64,000 nt of DNA, taken from the NCBI GenBank assembly GCA_018829465.1, contig JAHJTN010000012.1, forward strand, positions 1 to 64,000. The letters are read 5' to 3'. Origin of the DNA: Bacteroidota bacterium. Lineage in GTDB: Bacteria > Bacteroidota > Bacteroidia > Flavobacteriales > Flavobacteriaceae. Positions 26,574-34,697 of the stretch are shown one piece after another. Both the position numbers and the translations under genes were made by a program. Position 1 is the stretch's first letter, and the number at the start of each line of letters is the position of its first letter. The notes beneath the pieces were generated by a model. That model was not told the origin of the DNA. It did not search any database and saw only the letters and a list, made by a program, of their open reading frames with translations.

Positions 26574-26690
26574 CTATAATGCATCACACGGTTCCCGGCT
26601 TGGCGATGTGGGAGATTCTGCGCCTCCGAGAACTGATTATTTTCTATCAAAGATAAAATTTCTGGGCAAACGCCTGTTACCTGCAGTTTT
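26574..26690 (-). repeat. Cassette-like structured element, copy B
   Basis: On the plus strand: TATAATGC, then ACGGTTCCCGGCTTGGCGAT at 26588-26607, a variable middle, and GCCTGTTACCTGCAGT at the end. The stop codon of the HNH-like gene (26677-26679) lies inside the element, so the gene's 3' end is fused to it, as expected of a gene cassette that carries its recombination site directly behind the ORF. Together with copy A it brackets the higBA module in direct orientation. Confidence 0.6.
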
Positions 26691-27447
26691 TTATTTCTTC
26701 TTTAGTTCTGTAATCCATAGGAACAAATGGTAAATAAGTTGGATATTTATTTAGTATCATTTCAATTTCTGTTTTTTTATAATCAGTAATATCTTTTAGA
26801 CCCGTAATTTCCAATAAATTCTCAAAATTCATTTCATTATCGATGCTCAAAACATAACCAAATGGTCTAAATGTAAATTCACAAACTGCACCGTACAAAT
26901 TTGTGTAAAATATTTTCCCAGTTCTTATTTGTCCTTCATTATTTAAATATGTATAGATTTTGTATCTCGATGGTAAATAAGTTGATTCTTCATCTCTAAC
27001 AAATTCTATTAATCCAGGATAAATTTCCGTAAATATTGGTCTATTGTTGCAAATAAAAATTGCTATTATTTGTTTCAGGATTTTCAAAAAATTAATTTCT
27101 ACTGAAGTGAAACCGCAAGCTTTGAAATTGCCTCCATCTTGATTTATTAATGTCATTCCTATACTCGCCCATTTTTTGTACTCTCGTACATAAGCTGAAC
27201 CTAAAAAACCGTTACAATCGATACATAAACAATTGTCGCCCAAACCACCTTGAAATTTTCTACCTTTTGGCTGAAACTCTAAAAGACTTTCAGCTTCTGA
27301 ATCTTTAAAATAGTCGTCGTGCGAAATTGAAAAGTATTTTGTGTTTTTGTTGTAAGCTGAACTTGGTGGAAAATGTTCAAAACTCATTTCTTTGGTTTCT
27401 TTACATAATCTACAAATTCCTATCGTTTTTTCCTTGTTTTTCACCAT
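26677..27447 (-). CDS. HNH-like zinc-motif protein, unknown function
   Basis: A 256-aa protein with an N-terminal zinc-binding pattern: CRLC (Cys 12 and 15), then FEHFPP (His 25), then CLCIDCNG (Cys 75 and 78, Asn 79). The order CxxC, EHxPP, CxxCN resembles treble-clef HNH endonucleases, so DNA or RNA cleavage is possible but not certain. The remaining about 170 residues (SAYVREYKKW onwards) have no domain that I recognise. It lies 132 bp downstream of the RelA/SpoT gene on the same strand in A+T-rich sequence, and may be an independent cassette or a helper of the NACHT pair. Confidence 0.65.
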   Translation of the reverse strand: MVKNKEKTIGICRLCKETKEMSFEHFPPSSAYNKNTKYFSISHDDYFKDSEAESLLEFQPKGRKFQGGLGDNCLCIDCNGFLGSAYVREYKKWASIGMTLINQDGGNFKACGFTSVEINFLKILKQIIAIFICNNRPIFTEIYPGLIEFVRDEESTYLPSRYKIYTYLNNEGQIRTGKIFYTNLYGAVCEFTFRPFGYVLSIDNEMNFENLLEITGLKDITDYKKTEIEMILNKYPTYLPFVPMDYRTKEEIKNCR

Positions 27448-27579
27448 TTTAAGTTGAAATTCTGACTGACTCTTTTATAACTATTTTAATATCAATATAT
27501 TGGAATTATGGCTTTTGTCTTTATTTACTGCCTTTGTTTTCGTCTTACGTTAGCCCAAGAAGTCAATGCTTCGGATTGA

Positions 27580-28479
27580 CTATTTATTTTCTTGTCCATT
27601 GAATACTAGGTCAAATTCGTCTTTTAATATTGGCTTTGTTTTAGATGTAATAAATTCATCATTTAAAAAACAATAATTTATAAAATACATCCAGTTGTCA
27701 AATGTTACAGGAAATGAAAGTGTGGAATCAATGTAAGTTTTAAGAATTTTGTTTCTATTCAACTTAAATATTTTTTTACCAACCTCAGGGTATTCGTTTA
27801 GATAATTTATTATTTCCGAATCAAGTCCCTGTAGTAAAAAACGTAAACGAAGTTTATTCCTCAACATAGCTTCCCATTTTTTTGCTTTATAGTGTTGATA
27901 TGAAATATCATCAAACAAGGCTTTTAAAGCTTGGTCATTTGTCTCAAGTGTTGCGTAAATCCCATTCAACATTCTGCCTTCCGTTGTAAGCGGTTCCCAG
28001 TCGGGTTTGCATTTGTATCTCATTAAATGGTCAACTTCGTGCCAACCTTCCGATAGAGTTGTCCTAAACTGAATTTCAAAAGTATTGTCTATCAATTCGT
28101 ATTGAGGATTGTTCGGTTTCATTTCTTGAAAAAAGCCTGTTTCATACTCAGGCATTCGGCAAATCATATTTTTTCTAAGTGGTTTAAAAACTTCCGATGA
28201 TGGTTCATCATAGACCAATTCCACTTTCTCGAAAATCTTTTCACAAAGGTCAACGACTATTTTTATATCATCACTAAAATATGTTGTAATCCTAAAACCA
28301 ACAAGGTCTTGCATCAATTCATTGTCAGCTGAATATGTTTTTCTTGTAAACTTTTCATCAATAGAAGTTTGCTCCTTAACTCTGGAAAATAGACGAAATA
28401 ATAAACCTGTTCTTGTCAACTCATTAACAAGTTTTTCCTTTAAACGCTTTTCAATTATTTCCAATCCGTATTCCGACAT
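27580..28479 (-). CDS. RelA/SpoT-fold protein, candidate effector of the NACHT pair
   Basis: A 299-aa protein with the nucleotidyltransferase core of (p)ppGpp synthetases. SRVKEQTSIDEKF (about residues 32-44) matches the ATP-binding R/K block. DLVGFRITTYFSDDI (58-72) carries the metal-binding Asp and the usual GfRi. EIQFRTTLSEGWHEVDH (135-151) carries the second metal-ligand Glu and the conserved RT and H. There is no HD hydrolase, TGS or ACT domain, so it is a small alarmone-synthetase-like or toxSAS-like protein with a C-terminal helical region (about 190-299). The segment that normally gives the NGYxSxH loop reads KNMICRMPEY, lacking the usual Tyr-His. Only 3 bp separate it from the NACHT gene upstream. 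Confidence 0.85.
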   Translation of the reverse strand: MSEYGLEIIEKRLKEKLVNELTRTGLLFRLFSRVKEQTSIDEKFTRKTYSADNELMQDLVGFRITTYFSDDIKIVVDLCEKIFEKVELVYDEPSSEVFKPLRKNMICRMPEYETGFFQEMKPNNPQYELIDNTFEIQFRTTLSEGWHEVDHLMRYKCKPDWEPLTTEGRMLNGIYATLETNDQALKALFDDISYQHYKAKKWEAMLRNKLRLRFLLQGLDSEIINYLNEYPEVGKKIFKLNRNKILKTYIDSTLSFPVTFDNWMYFINYCFLNDEFITSKTKPILKDEFDLVFNGQENK

Positions 28480-28482
28480 TGC

Positions 28483-30645
28483 TTAACTATTTCTGTATTT
28501 ATCATTGTAATAGGAGATACCTTGGCGAGTTAAAAAACTCAAATCACCATTGAGTTGAATAATACTTTCTGTTTCTAACTTGTGTAAAACCTTGCTTATG
28601 GACTTAGTGTCTAATTCTGAAAGTTCATTCTTGATATGAGAAAGTTGTCTGTGACGTGGCTTGAAACTTCCTTTCTTGAAATAGAGGTCAAGAATTTCTT
28701 TTTCAATGTTAATATCCTCATTATTTATTACTTCTTCAGAATCGAATATATTTTGCATAAAACCATTGTCGCCAGTACAGCCAAATATTGTAAAATAGCT
28801 ATCAGAATACGCAATGCCTGTTTCAACTAAATGGCAATTGAAAAATCTGCAATTAACAAATGATGAATTTTTGAAAGCTTCAAATGAAAATTCACAATTA
28901 GTAAAAGTACAAGCCGTAAATATTGCAGATTCAAATTGTCCTTTTTTGGTGAATGAATAAGTATCTAAACTGAAATCGTTTAAAATAGCTTGTTTGTAAT
29001 TGCGTACAATTTCATTTTTGAAATCAATATCAATCTTGAAATAAAATTGTGGGTCAAATGGAAATGGATACTCATTAAATACTTCCCAAAGCTTTTCCTT
29101 GTTTTCTTTTGGTTGAACTTGGTATGCTTGAGTTGCAAGCAGGGCAAACATTTGAGACAATTTTTCATAGAAAGTTTTACTATATTGTAAATACTTGCCT
29201 AATATTAAGTTTTCACCGATTAATGTACCTAATACAAACTCATTTACTATTCCTATCATTCCCTTTTCGTTTCTATCCAAAAAGGCATGATTTGAAAGAA
29301 TGTCGGCAAGTTGGTCTGTTCTTGGTCTTTTGTCAGGAGTGTATTTTCTCTTCGTTTCTTCTAAAATTGTTTTGTTATAATCAAGAATTAAGTCTTTTAT
29401 AAATTCCTTCGACTCAGCCTTTACATCCCATTCAGTAAGAAAGCGAACCAATTTTCTGAAAATTCTTAATTGAGTTTCAGGTTCAATTAACAATCCCTGT
29501 CTCGTTTGCTCCCTTGTCAGTAAGAAATCAAAATAGCGGTCAACAATAGATTTTCCCTCAACGCCCATTTCTTTGAGTTCGTCAATTTTCACGTAACGTA
29601 AATAGGTAAGAAGAACCGGGTTTGCAATTTGCTCAACAGGAAAGTTATTTGACTGAACTATTTCAAGTCGTTCACTCGGAAGCCAATTTTCAATAGAAGG
29701 TTCTGAAATTGTAACTTTTGAAAGTGTGTAATCAATATTTCTGTCAATCATCCAATTGTGAAATTCTTCACTATTGAAAATCGCAGTCTTCCGAGATGTG
29801 ATAATTACCTTGGCGTTGTCGGTCAGCAAGTCAACAATTGTTGAAAGCATACTTTCAACTTGTTCAAACTGGTTTGAAGAGAAAGAAAAGTCTTTTGAAA
29901 TTAACTCATCAAAGCCGTCAATAATTAACGGAATTCTTCCTTTTTTAATTTGATGTATTACAACATTTGAATCTACACGATTTGAAAACTGTTCTTCGAT
30001 TTCAAACGCCAAAATGTGTTTGAAAATAGAAGCCCTTCTATCTCTTGAAAGTTCTGTGAAAAATGGTAGCTTATTTGAAGGAATCGAAATGAACTCATTC
30101 AATATTTCGTAAGCGGTACATGTTTTTCCATAACCTGCAGCAGCTTCCAATATTATTAAAAGCGGTCCAAAGTGTTCATTTATCTGTTTTGTTATTTTAG
30201 TAACCAAGGAGTTGTTGTCATCATCTGCACCTATAGAAATTGTTTTAGTGTCGTCTTGGTCAAGATTGTAGTTTGTGTAGTCGTAGGAACTTCTTATGTA
30301 TTGATATTTTGCATTTTCGGGTAAATTATTCATCAATTTGCTAACGAAATTTTCATAGCGTTTTCTGAGATTTTGAATTACTCCATCTGCTTTAAAAAAA
30401 TCTTTGAATAAATAGTCCTCGGCTTCTTCAATATTCTTGAAGCTTCTAACTTTAACGGCATAACCTGAACCAGCGTATTGTTTTTTTAATTCTTCAGCTT
30501 CTTCATCTGTTCCAGTTTTTACAATATCAGCTCCATTGTAAATACTTTTTGTAAACAAGTAAACACGAGTAGGCTTGTTCTTACGGGGTTCATACCCGTA
30601 ACGTATGTAGAGTTCATCTAACTCTTTTATGAATGCTTCACTCAT
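28483..30645 (-). CDS. NACHT-type STAND NTPase, candidate defence sensor
   Basis: A 720-aa NLR-like protein. An N-terminal region of about 150 residues (RVYLFTKSIYNGAD onwards) has an alpha/beta look and no match I know. The NACHT core shows Walker A EAAAGYGKTC (167-176), Walker B PLIIDGFDEL (239-248) with the DGFDE signature of NACHT proteins, the sensor segment KVIITSRK (279-286), and NPVLLTYL (about 342-349) at the winged-helix region. Residues about 570-625 contain pentapeptide-like turns (FESAIFTACTFTNCEFSF) that could form a sensing surface. A C-terminal winged-helix-like part (about 640-720) ends the protein. Same strand and 3 bp before the RelA/SpoT gene, so one operon. NACHT proteins in bacteria are known anti-phage sensors. 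Confidence 0.87.
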   Translation of the reverse strand: MSEAFIKELDELYIRYGYEPRKNKPTRVYLFTKSIYNGADIVKTGTDEEAEELKKQYAGSGYAVKVRSFKNIEEAEDYLFKDFFKADGVIQNLRKRYENFVSKLMNNLPENAKYQYIRSSYDYTNYNLDQDDTKTISIGADDDNNSLVTKITKQINEHFGPLLIILEAAAGYGKTCTAYEILNEFISIPSNKLPFFTELSRDRRASIFKHILAFEIEEQFSNRVDSNVVIHQIKKGRIPLIIDGFDELISKDFSFSSNQFEQVESMLSTIVDLLTDNAKVIITSRKTAIFNSEEFHNWMIDRNIDYTLSKVTISEPSIENWLPSERLEIVQSNNFPVEQIANPVLLTYLRYVKIDELKEMGVEGKSIVDRYFDFLLTREQTRQGLLIEPETQLRIFRKLVRFLTEWDVKAESKEFIKDLILDYNKTILEETKRKYTPDKRPRTDQLADILSNHAFLDRNEKGMIGIVNEFVLGTLIGENLILGKYLQYSKTFYEKLSQMFALLATQAYQVQPKENKEKLWEVFNEYPFPFDPQFYFKIDIDFKNEIVRNYKQAILNDFSLDTYSFTKKGQFESAIFTACTFTNCEFSFEAFKNSSFVNCRFFNCHLVETGIAYSDSYFTIFGCTGDNGFMQNIFDSEEVINNEDINIEKEILDLYFKKGSFKPRHRQLSHIKNELSELDTKSISKVLHKLETESIIQLNGDLSFLTRQGISYYNDKYRNS

Positions 30646-30794
30646 TGTCTACTTTATTTTATAATTTTCCTATCACTTAAAGTTTAAATTTCAAGATGGT
30701 CTGTCGTCTTTGGAACGGTCTTCCTACCTTGGCCATCAACCAATAAACATCCCAAAATCATACATCTCCCCAACCATCAAACCATTGTTACACT

Positions 30795-30826
30795 GCTACA
30801 TTTCCAAATTGCTACATTTTCAAATG
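30795..30826. repeat. Short two-copy direct repeat next to nrdA
   Basis: GCTACATTTCCAAATT (30795-30810) is followed directly by GCTACATTTTCAAATG (30811-30826), 14 of 16 bases identical. It lies in the 195-bp spacer between the nrdA stop and the NACHT start and marks the right edge of the accessory island. Low-complexity words of this kind are scattered between genes in this phylum. Confidence 0.6.
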
Positions 30827-30840
30827 AGCACATCAACCCC

Positions 30841-33231
30841 TCAACTCCCGCACATCAAACAATCGTCCCCTTCGCTCTCTTTGGCTTGGGCAATGAGTTG
30901 TTTAAGTTCGTCCGCGCTCATCGGCTCGGCGGTCACTTGCTCGGGTTGGGGTTCGGCTTTTTTGGAGTTGTCCAAGGTAAACTTGATGGCATCCACCGCA
31001 GATTTGGTGCGGAGGTAGTACATGCCCGTTTTCAGGCCCGATTTCCAGGCATAAAAGTGCATGGAAGTGAGCTTGGCCATGTTGGCGTTTTCCATAAACA
31101 GGTTCAGCGACTGCGACTGGTCTATAAAATAACCGCGTTGGCGCGACATGTCGATGATGTCTTTCATGCTCATTTCCCACACGGTTTTGTAGAGTTCTTT
31201 GAGGTCGGCCGGAATGCGATCAATGCCCTGCACGGAGCCGTTGGCGCGCATGATTTCTTCTTTCATGCCGTCGTCCCACAAGCCGCGCGCAATCAGGTCT
31301 TCGAGCAGGTGCTTGTTCACCACGATAAACTCGCCCGACAGCACCCTGCGGGTATAAATATTGGAGGTATAAGGTTCAAAAGCCTCGTTGTTGCCCAAAA
31401 TCTGTGAGGTAGAGGCGGTCGGCATCGGTGCCACGAGCAGGGAGTTGCGCACCCCGTGTTTCATCACCTGTTTGCGCAGTTTTGCCCAGTCCCAGCGGCC
31501 GCTGAGCTCCTCGTCTTTCACGCCCCAAAGGTTGTGCTGAAATTCGCCTTTCGAGATGGGCGAACCTTTAAATGTTTCGTAAGCGCCTTCTTCTTTTGCC
31601 TGCTCCATCGAGGCGGTGACGGCGGCGAAATAGAGCGTTTCGAAGATTTCCTGGTTGAGTTTTTTTGCCTCATCCGAAGTGAACGGCAGGCGGAGCATGA
31701 TAAAAGCATCTGCCAGGCCTTGCACGCCCAGGCCAATGGGGCGGTGGCGCATGTTGGAGCGGCGCGCTTCTTCCACCGGATAGTAGTTGCGGTCGATGAC
31801 GCGGTTGAGGTTTTTGGTCACGCGCTTGGTCACCCGGAAGAGTTCTTTGTGGTCAAACTCGCCGTCTTTGACAAACATCGGCAGGGCGATGGAAGCTAAG
31901 TTGCACACGGCAATTTCATCCGCGGAAGTGTATTCCATGATCTCCGTGCAAAGGTTGGAAGAGCGGATGGTGCCTAAGTTTTTTTGGTTCGATTTGCGGT
32001 TGGCGGCATCTTTGTAAAGCATGTAGGGCGTGCCGGTCTCAATCTGCGATTCGAGGATGTTTTCCCACAAATCGCGGGCGCGGACGGTTTTTCGGCCTTT
32101 TCCTTCGGCTTCGTATTTCAGGTACAGTTCTTCAAAAGCTTCGCTGTGTGTATCAAACAGCCCCGGGCATTCGTTCGGGCACATCAGCGTCCACGCCGCA
32201 TCGCTTTCCACGCGCTTCATAAACAAATCCGGTATCCACATGGCGTAAAACAAATCGCGGGCGCGCATTTCTTCTTTGCCGTGGTTCTTTTTAAGTTCGA
32301 GGAAATCGTAGATATCCGCATGCCAGGGTTCGATATAGACGGCAAACGAGCCTTTGCGTTTGCCGCCGCCCTGATCGACATAGCGGGCGGTGTCGTTATA
32401 CACCCGGAGCATGGGCACGATGCCGTTGGATGTGCCGTTGGTGCCGCCTATGTAGGAGCCCGTCGCGCGGATGTTGTGAATAGACAGGCCGATGCCGCCA
32501 GCCGATTGCGAGATTTTGGCGGTGTTTTTCAGCGTGTCGTAAATGCCGTCGATGCTGTCGTCTTTCATTGCCAACAAAAAACAGGAAGACATTTGCGGTT
32601 TGGGCGTGCCGGAGTTGAACAATGTAGGCGTGGCGTGGGTGAAAAACTTCTTCGACATGAGTTCGTAGGTCTCCAAAACCGCGTCCAGGTCGTCCAAGTG
32701 GATGCCCACCGAAACCCGCATGAGCATGTGTTGCGGCCGTTCGGCGATTTTGCCGTTTATCTTCAGCAGGTACGACCGTTCGAGGGTTTTAAACCCGAAA
32801 TAATCGTAGTTGAAATCGCGGTTGTAGATGATGGCCGAATCGAGGAATTCCGCGTTGTTTTTGATGACTTCATACACATCGTCAGCGATGAGGGGTGCTT
32901 TTTTGCCCGTCCGCGGGTTGACGTATTCGTAGAGGTCGGTCATGGTTTCGAAGAACGATTTCTTGGTGTTTTTTTGCAGGTTCGACACCGATATGCGTTC
33001 CGCGAGCTTGGCATAATCCGGATGTGTGGTGGTCATCGTGGCCGCAATTTCGGCAGCCAGGTTGTCCAATTCCGAAGTGGTCACCCCATCATAAATGCCT
33101 TCAATCACGCGCATGGCCACTTTTACCGGATCGACCATCGGGCTTAGGCTGTAACACAATTTCCGCACCCGGGCAGTGATTTTGTCAAACATGACGGGCT
33201 CTTTGCGTCCGTCTCTTTTAAATACGTACAT
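30841..33231 (-). CDS. nrdA: Ribonucleoside-diphosphate reductase, alpha subunit
   Basis: A 796-aa class Ia catalytic subunit. The N-terminal ATP-cone (about 1-90, [21 protein letters not shown]) gives allosteric control. The core has [39 protein letters not shown], and NLCTEIME with the active-site Cys; the closing [20 protein letters not shown] is typical. The C-terminal DDCLMCGS holds the Cys pair that is re-reduced by thioredoxin or glutaredoxin. The ATG at 33231 starts the ATP-cone; an in-frame extension to 33369 runs into the hairpin element. It is downstream of nrdB on the same strand. Confidence 0.97.
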   Translation of the reverse strand: MYVFKRDGRKEPVMFDKITARVRKLCYSLSPMVDPVKVAMRVIEGIYDGVTTSELDNLAAEIAATMTTTHPDYAKLAERISVSNLQKNTKKSFFETMTDLYEYVNPRTGKKAPLIADDVYEVIKNNAEFLDSAIIYNRDFNYDYFGFKTLERSYLLKINGKIAERPQHMLMRVSVGIHLDDLDAVLETYELMSKKFFTHATPTLFNSGTPKPQMSSCFLLAMKDDSIDGIYDTLKNTAKISQSAGGIGLSIHNIRATGSYIGGTNGTSNGIVPMLRVYNDTARYVDQGGGKRKGSFAVYIEPWHADIYDFLELKKNHGKEEMRARDLFYAMWIPDLFMKRVESDAAWTLMCPNECPGLFDTHSEAFEELYLKYEAEGKGRKTVRARDLWENILESQIETGTPYMLYKDAANRKSNQKNLGTIRSSNLCTEIMEYTSADEIAVCNLASIALPMFVKDGEFDHKELFRVTKRVTKNLNRVIDRNYYPVEEARRSNMRHRPIGLGVQGLADAFIMLRLPFTSDEAKKLNQEIFETLYFAAVTASMEQAKEEGAYETFKGSPISKGEFQHNLWGVKDEELSGRWDWAKLRKQVMKHGVRNSLLVAPMPTASTSQILGNNEAFEPYTSNIYTRRVLSGEFIVVNKHLLEDLIARGLWDDGMKEEIMRANGSVQGIDRIPADLKELYKTVWEMSMKDIIDMSRQRGYFIDQSQSLNLFMENANMAKLTSMHFYAWKSGLKTGMYYLRTKSAVDAIKFTLDNSKKAEPQPEQVTAEPMSADELKQLIAQAKESEGDDCLMCGS

Positions 33232-33312
33232 AGCTTTTGGTTTTTTGAGATTATTGATGAAACCCTGCGAAAGAAAAACCCCTCGGAGGATTGAATTTTT
33301 TTGGAGCTTTTT

Positions 33313-33375
33313 CCCGTGTTCCGCTATATCTCCATCTTTTTTACAAAAAGATAGAGGATGCCGCTGCACCCGGGG
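33313..33375 (-). repeat. Hairpin element between nrdB and nrdA
   Basis: Read on the minus strand: AGCGGCA (33365-33359), an AT-rich hairpin (ATCTTTTT pairing with AAAAAGAT around 33334-33352), then ATAGCGGAACA (ending 33317). Same core layout as the G+C-rich element at 21004-21044, with a different hairpin sequence. It lies in the spacer between nrdB and nrdA. It resembles a dispersed intergenic repeat seen in flavobacteria, from memory only. Confidence 0.6.
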
Positions 33376-33406
33376 CTACAATGACCGTCTTTCTATCGAC
33401 AGCCGA

Positions 33407-34384
33407 CTAAAATTCAGCGTCGAAACTAATTTTATTGGATTCGGTGTCTTTGTTCAACACACCGGCTTTTTGATATTCCGAAACCCTTTTTTCAAAGAAA
33501 TTGGTTTTGCCCTGCAACGAAATCATGTCCATAAAATCGAACGGGTTTTTGGAATTATAGACCCGCTCACAACCCAACTCTATCAACAGGCGGTCGGTGA
33601 CAAACTCAAGGTATTCGGTCATCAATTTGGAATTCATCCCGATCAAACTCACGGGCAGCGATTCGGTGATGAATTCGCGTTCGATATTGAGTGCCTCAAC
33701 AATGATTTCAGCGATTCTTTTTTTAGATACTTTATTGACAAGGTGGTGGTTGTGCAAGTGCACGGCAAAGTCGCAGTGCATGCCTTCGTCACGGGAAATG
33801 AGTTCGTTGGAAAAGGTCAATCCGGGCATCAACCCGCGTTTTTTGAGCCAGAAAATAGAACAGAAAGCACCCGAGAAGAAAATGCCTTCCACCGCGGCAA
33901 AAGCGATGAGGCGTTCGGCAAAACTCGGGCTTTCTATCCATTTCAAAGCCCACTCGGCTTTTTTCATGATGGCAGGAAAGACTTCGATGGCGCGGAAGAG
34001 TTTGTCTTTTTCTTCCGGGTCTTTTACGTAGGTGTCGATGAGGAGCGAATAGGTTTCCGAATGGACATTTTCCATCATAATCTGAAACCCGTAGAAAAAT
34101 TTGGCTTCCGAAAACTGTACTTCGTTCACGAAATTTTCGGCCAGATTCTCGTTGACAATGCCGTCTGAAGCGGCAAAAAATGCCAATATGTGCTTGATGA
34201 AATATTTTTCATCGGCATTGAGTTTGTTGTTCCAATCAGACAAATCTTGTTGCAAATCGATTTCTTCGGCCGTCCAAAAACAGGCTTGTTGTTTTTTGTA
34301 CCACTGCCACAAATCGTGGTGTTGGATAGGAAAAATAACAAATCGATTCGGATTTTCTTGCAAAATAGGTTCTACAACAGACAT
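33407..34384 (-). CDS. nrdB: Ribonucleoside-diphosphate reductase, beta subunit
   Basis: A 325-aa class I small subunit, which holds the di-iron centre and radical. The ligand helix reads [15 protein letters not shown]: Glu, then His three on, then Tyr four further, the same spacing as E115-H118-Y122 of the E. coli protein, so the tyrosyl radical appears conserved and the enzyme is class Ia and oxygen-dependent. Further ligands sit in [14 protein letters not shown]-like sequence ([10 protein letters not shown]). The C-terminal tail ends SFDAEF, used to dock to NrdA. It is transcribed before nrdA. Confidence 0.97.
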   Translation of the reverse strand: MSVVEPILQENPNRFVIFPIQHHDLWQWYKKQQACFWTAEEIDLQQDLSDWNNKLNADEKYFIKHILAFFAASDGIVNENLAENFVNEVQFSEAKFFYGFQIMMENVHSETYSLLIDTYVKDPEEKDKLFRAIEVFPAIMKKAEWALKWIESPSFAERLIAFAAVEGIFFSGAFCSIFWLKKRGLMPGLTFSNELISRDEGMHCDFAVHLHNHHLVNKVSKKRIAEIIVEALNIEREFITESLPVSLIGMNSKLMTEYLEFVTDRLLIELGCERVYNSKNPFDFMDMISLQGKTNFFEKRVSEYQKAGVLNKDTESNKISFDAEF

Positions 34385-34674
34385 GAGTTTGTGTGTTTAA
34401 TCGTGTTAAAAAAACGGGGATTGTTGCCCAAAAATGATGTAACAAAGATTTAAATTTTGATCCAAAAGCCGATGATATTTTTATAAACATTCGGCGAAAG
34501 TTTTTAACAATAGGCTTTTTAAAATGGAATGTTTAATAGAAGTATACTTATTTAACTCACTTATAACTAGCGTAATAAATTTAAAAAAAGCGATCATTTA
34601 TCCTTTTGAGCAAGCGTATTTGTAACCAAACTATTAACTTTACACTAAAGATTCTTTTTAGTAGTTAAAAAAAC

Positions 34675-34682
34675 TATATTTG
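34675..34682 (+). promoter_or_regulatory. -7 promoter element for the DUF937 gene
   Basis: TATATTTG at 34675-34682 fits TAnnTTTG exactly and lies 15 bp before the ATG. A clear TTTG at the right distance is missing (only TTTTTA near 34655). The full spacer 34385-34697 is divergent regulatory sequence between nrdB and this gene; for nrdB only a weak CAAAGATT (34443-34450, minus) is seen. Confidence 0.45.
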
Positions 34683-34697
34683 AAAAAAAATAAAATC

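Noticed and set aside
27448-27579. Third cassette-like element between the RelA/SpoT and HNH-like genes
   Set aside because: The spacer has GGGCTAACG-like words but not the 20-bp motif shared by the two accepted copies.
27561-27581. AGTCAAT / ATTGACT hairpin at the RelA/SpoT stop codon as a terminator
   Set aside because: The stem is A+T-rich and no T-run follows on the minus strand. It may be chance, or a remnant of a cassette-like element.
31984-33147. Long plus-strand ORF of 387 codons opposite nrdA
   Set aside because: It is the antisense of nrdA; its Phe/Val/Arg/His-rich composition is the usual mirror of a G+C-richer coding strand.
30841-34384. NrdR-box control of nrdBA
   Set aside because: No pair of NrdR-type palindromes is visible upstream of nrdB, only a weak -7-like box.
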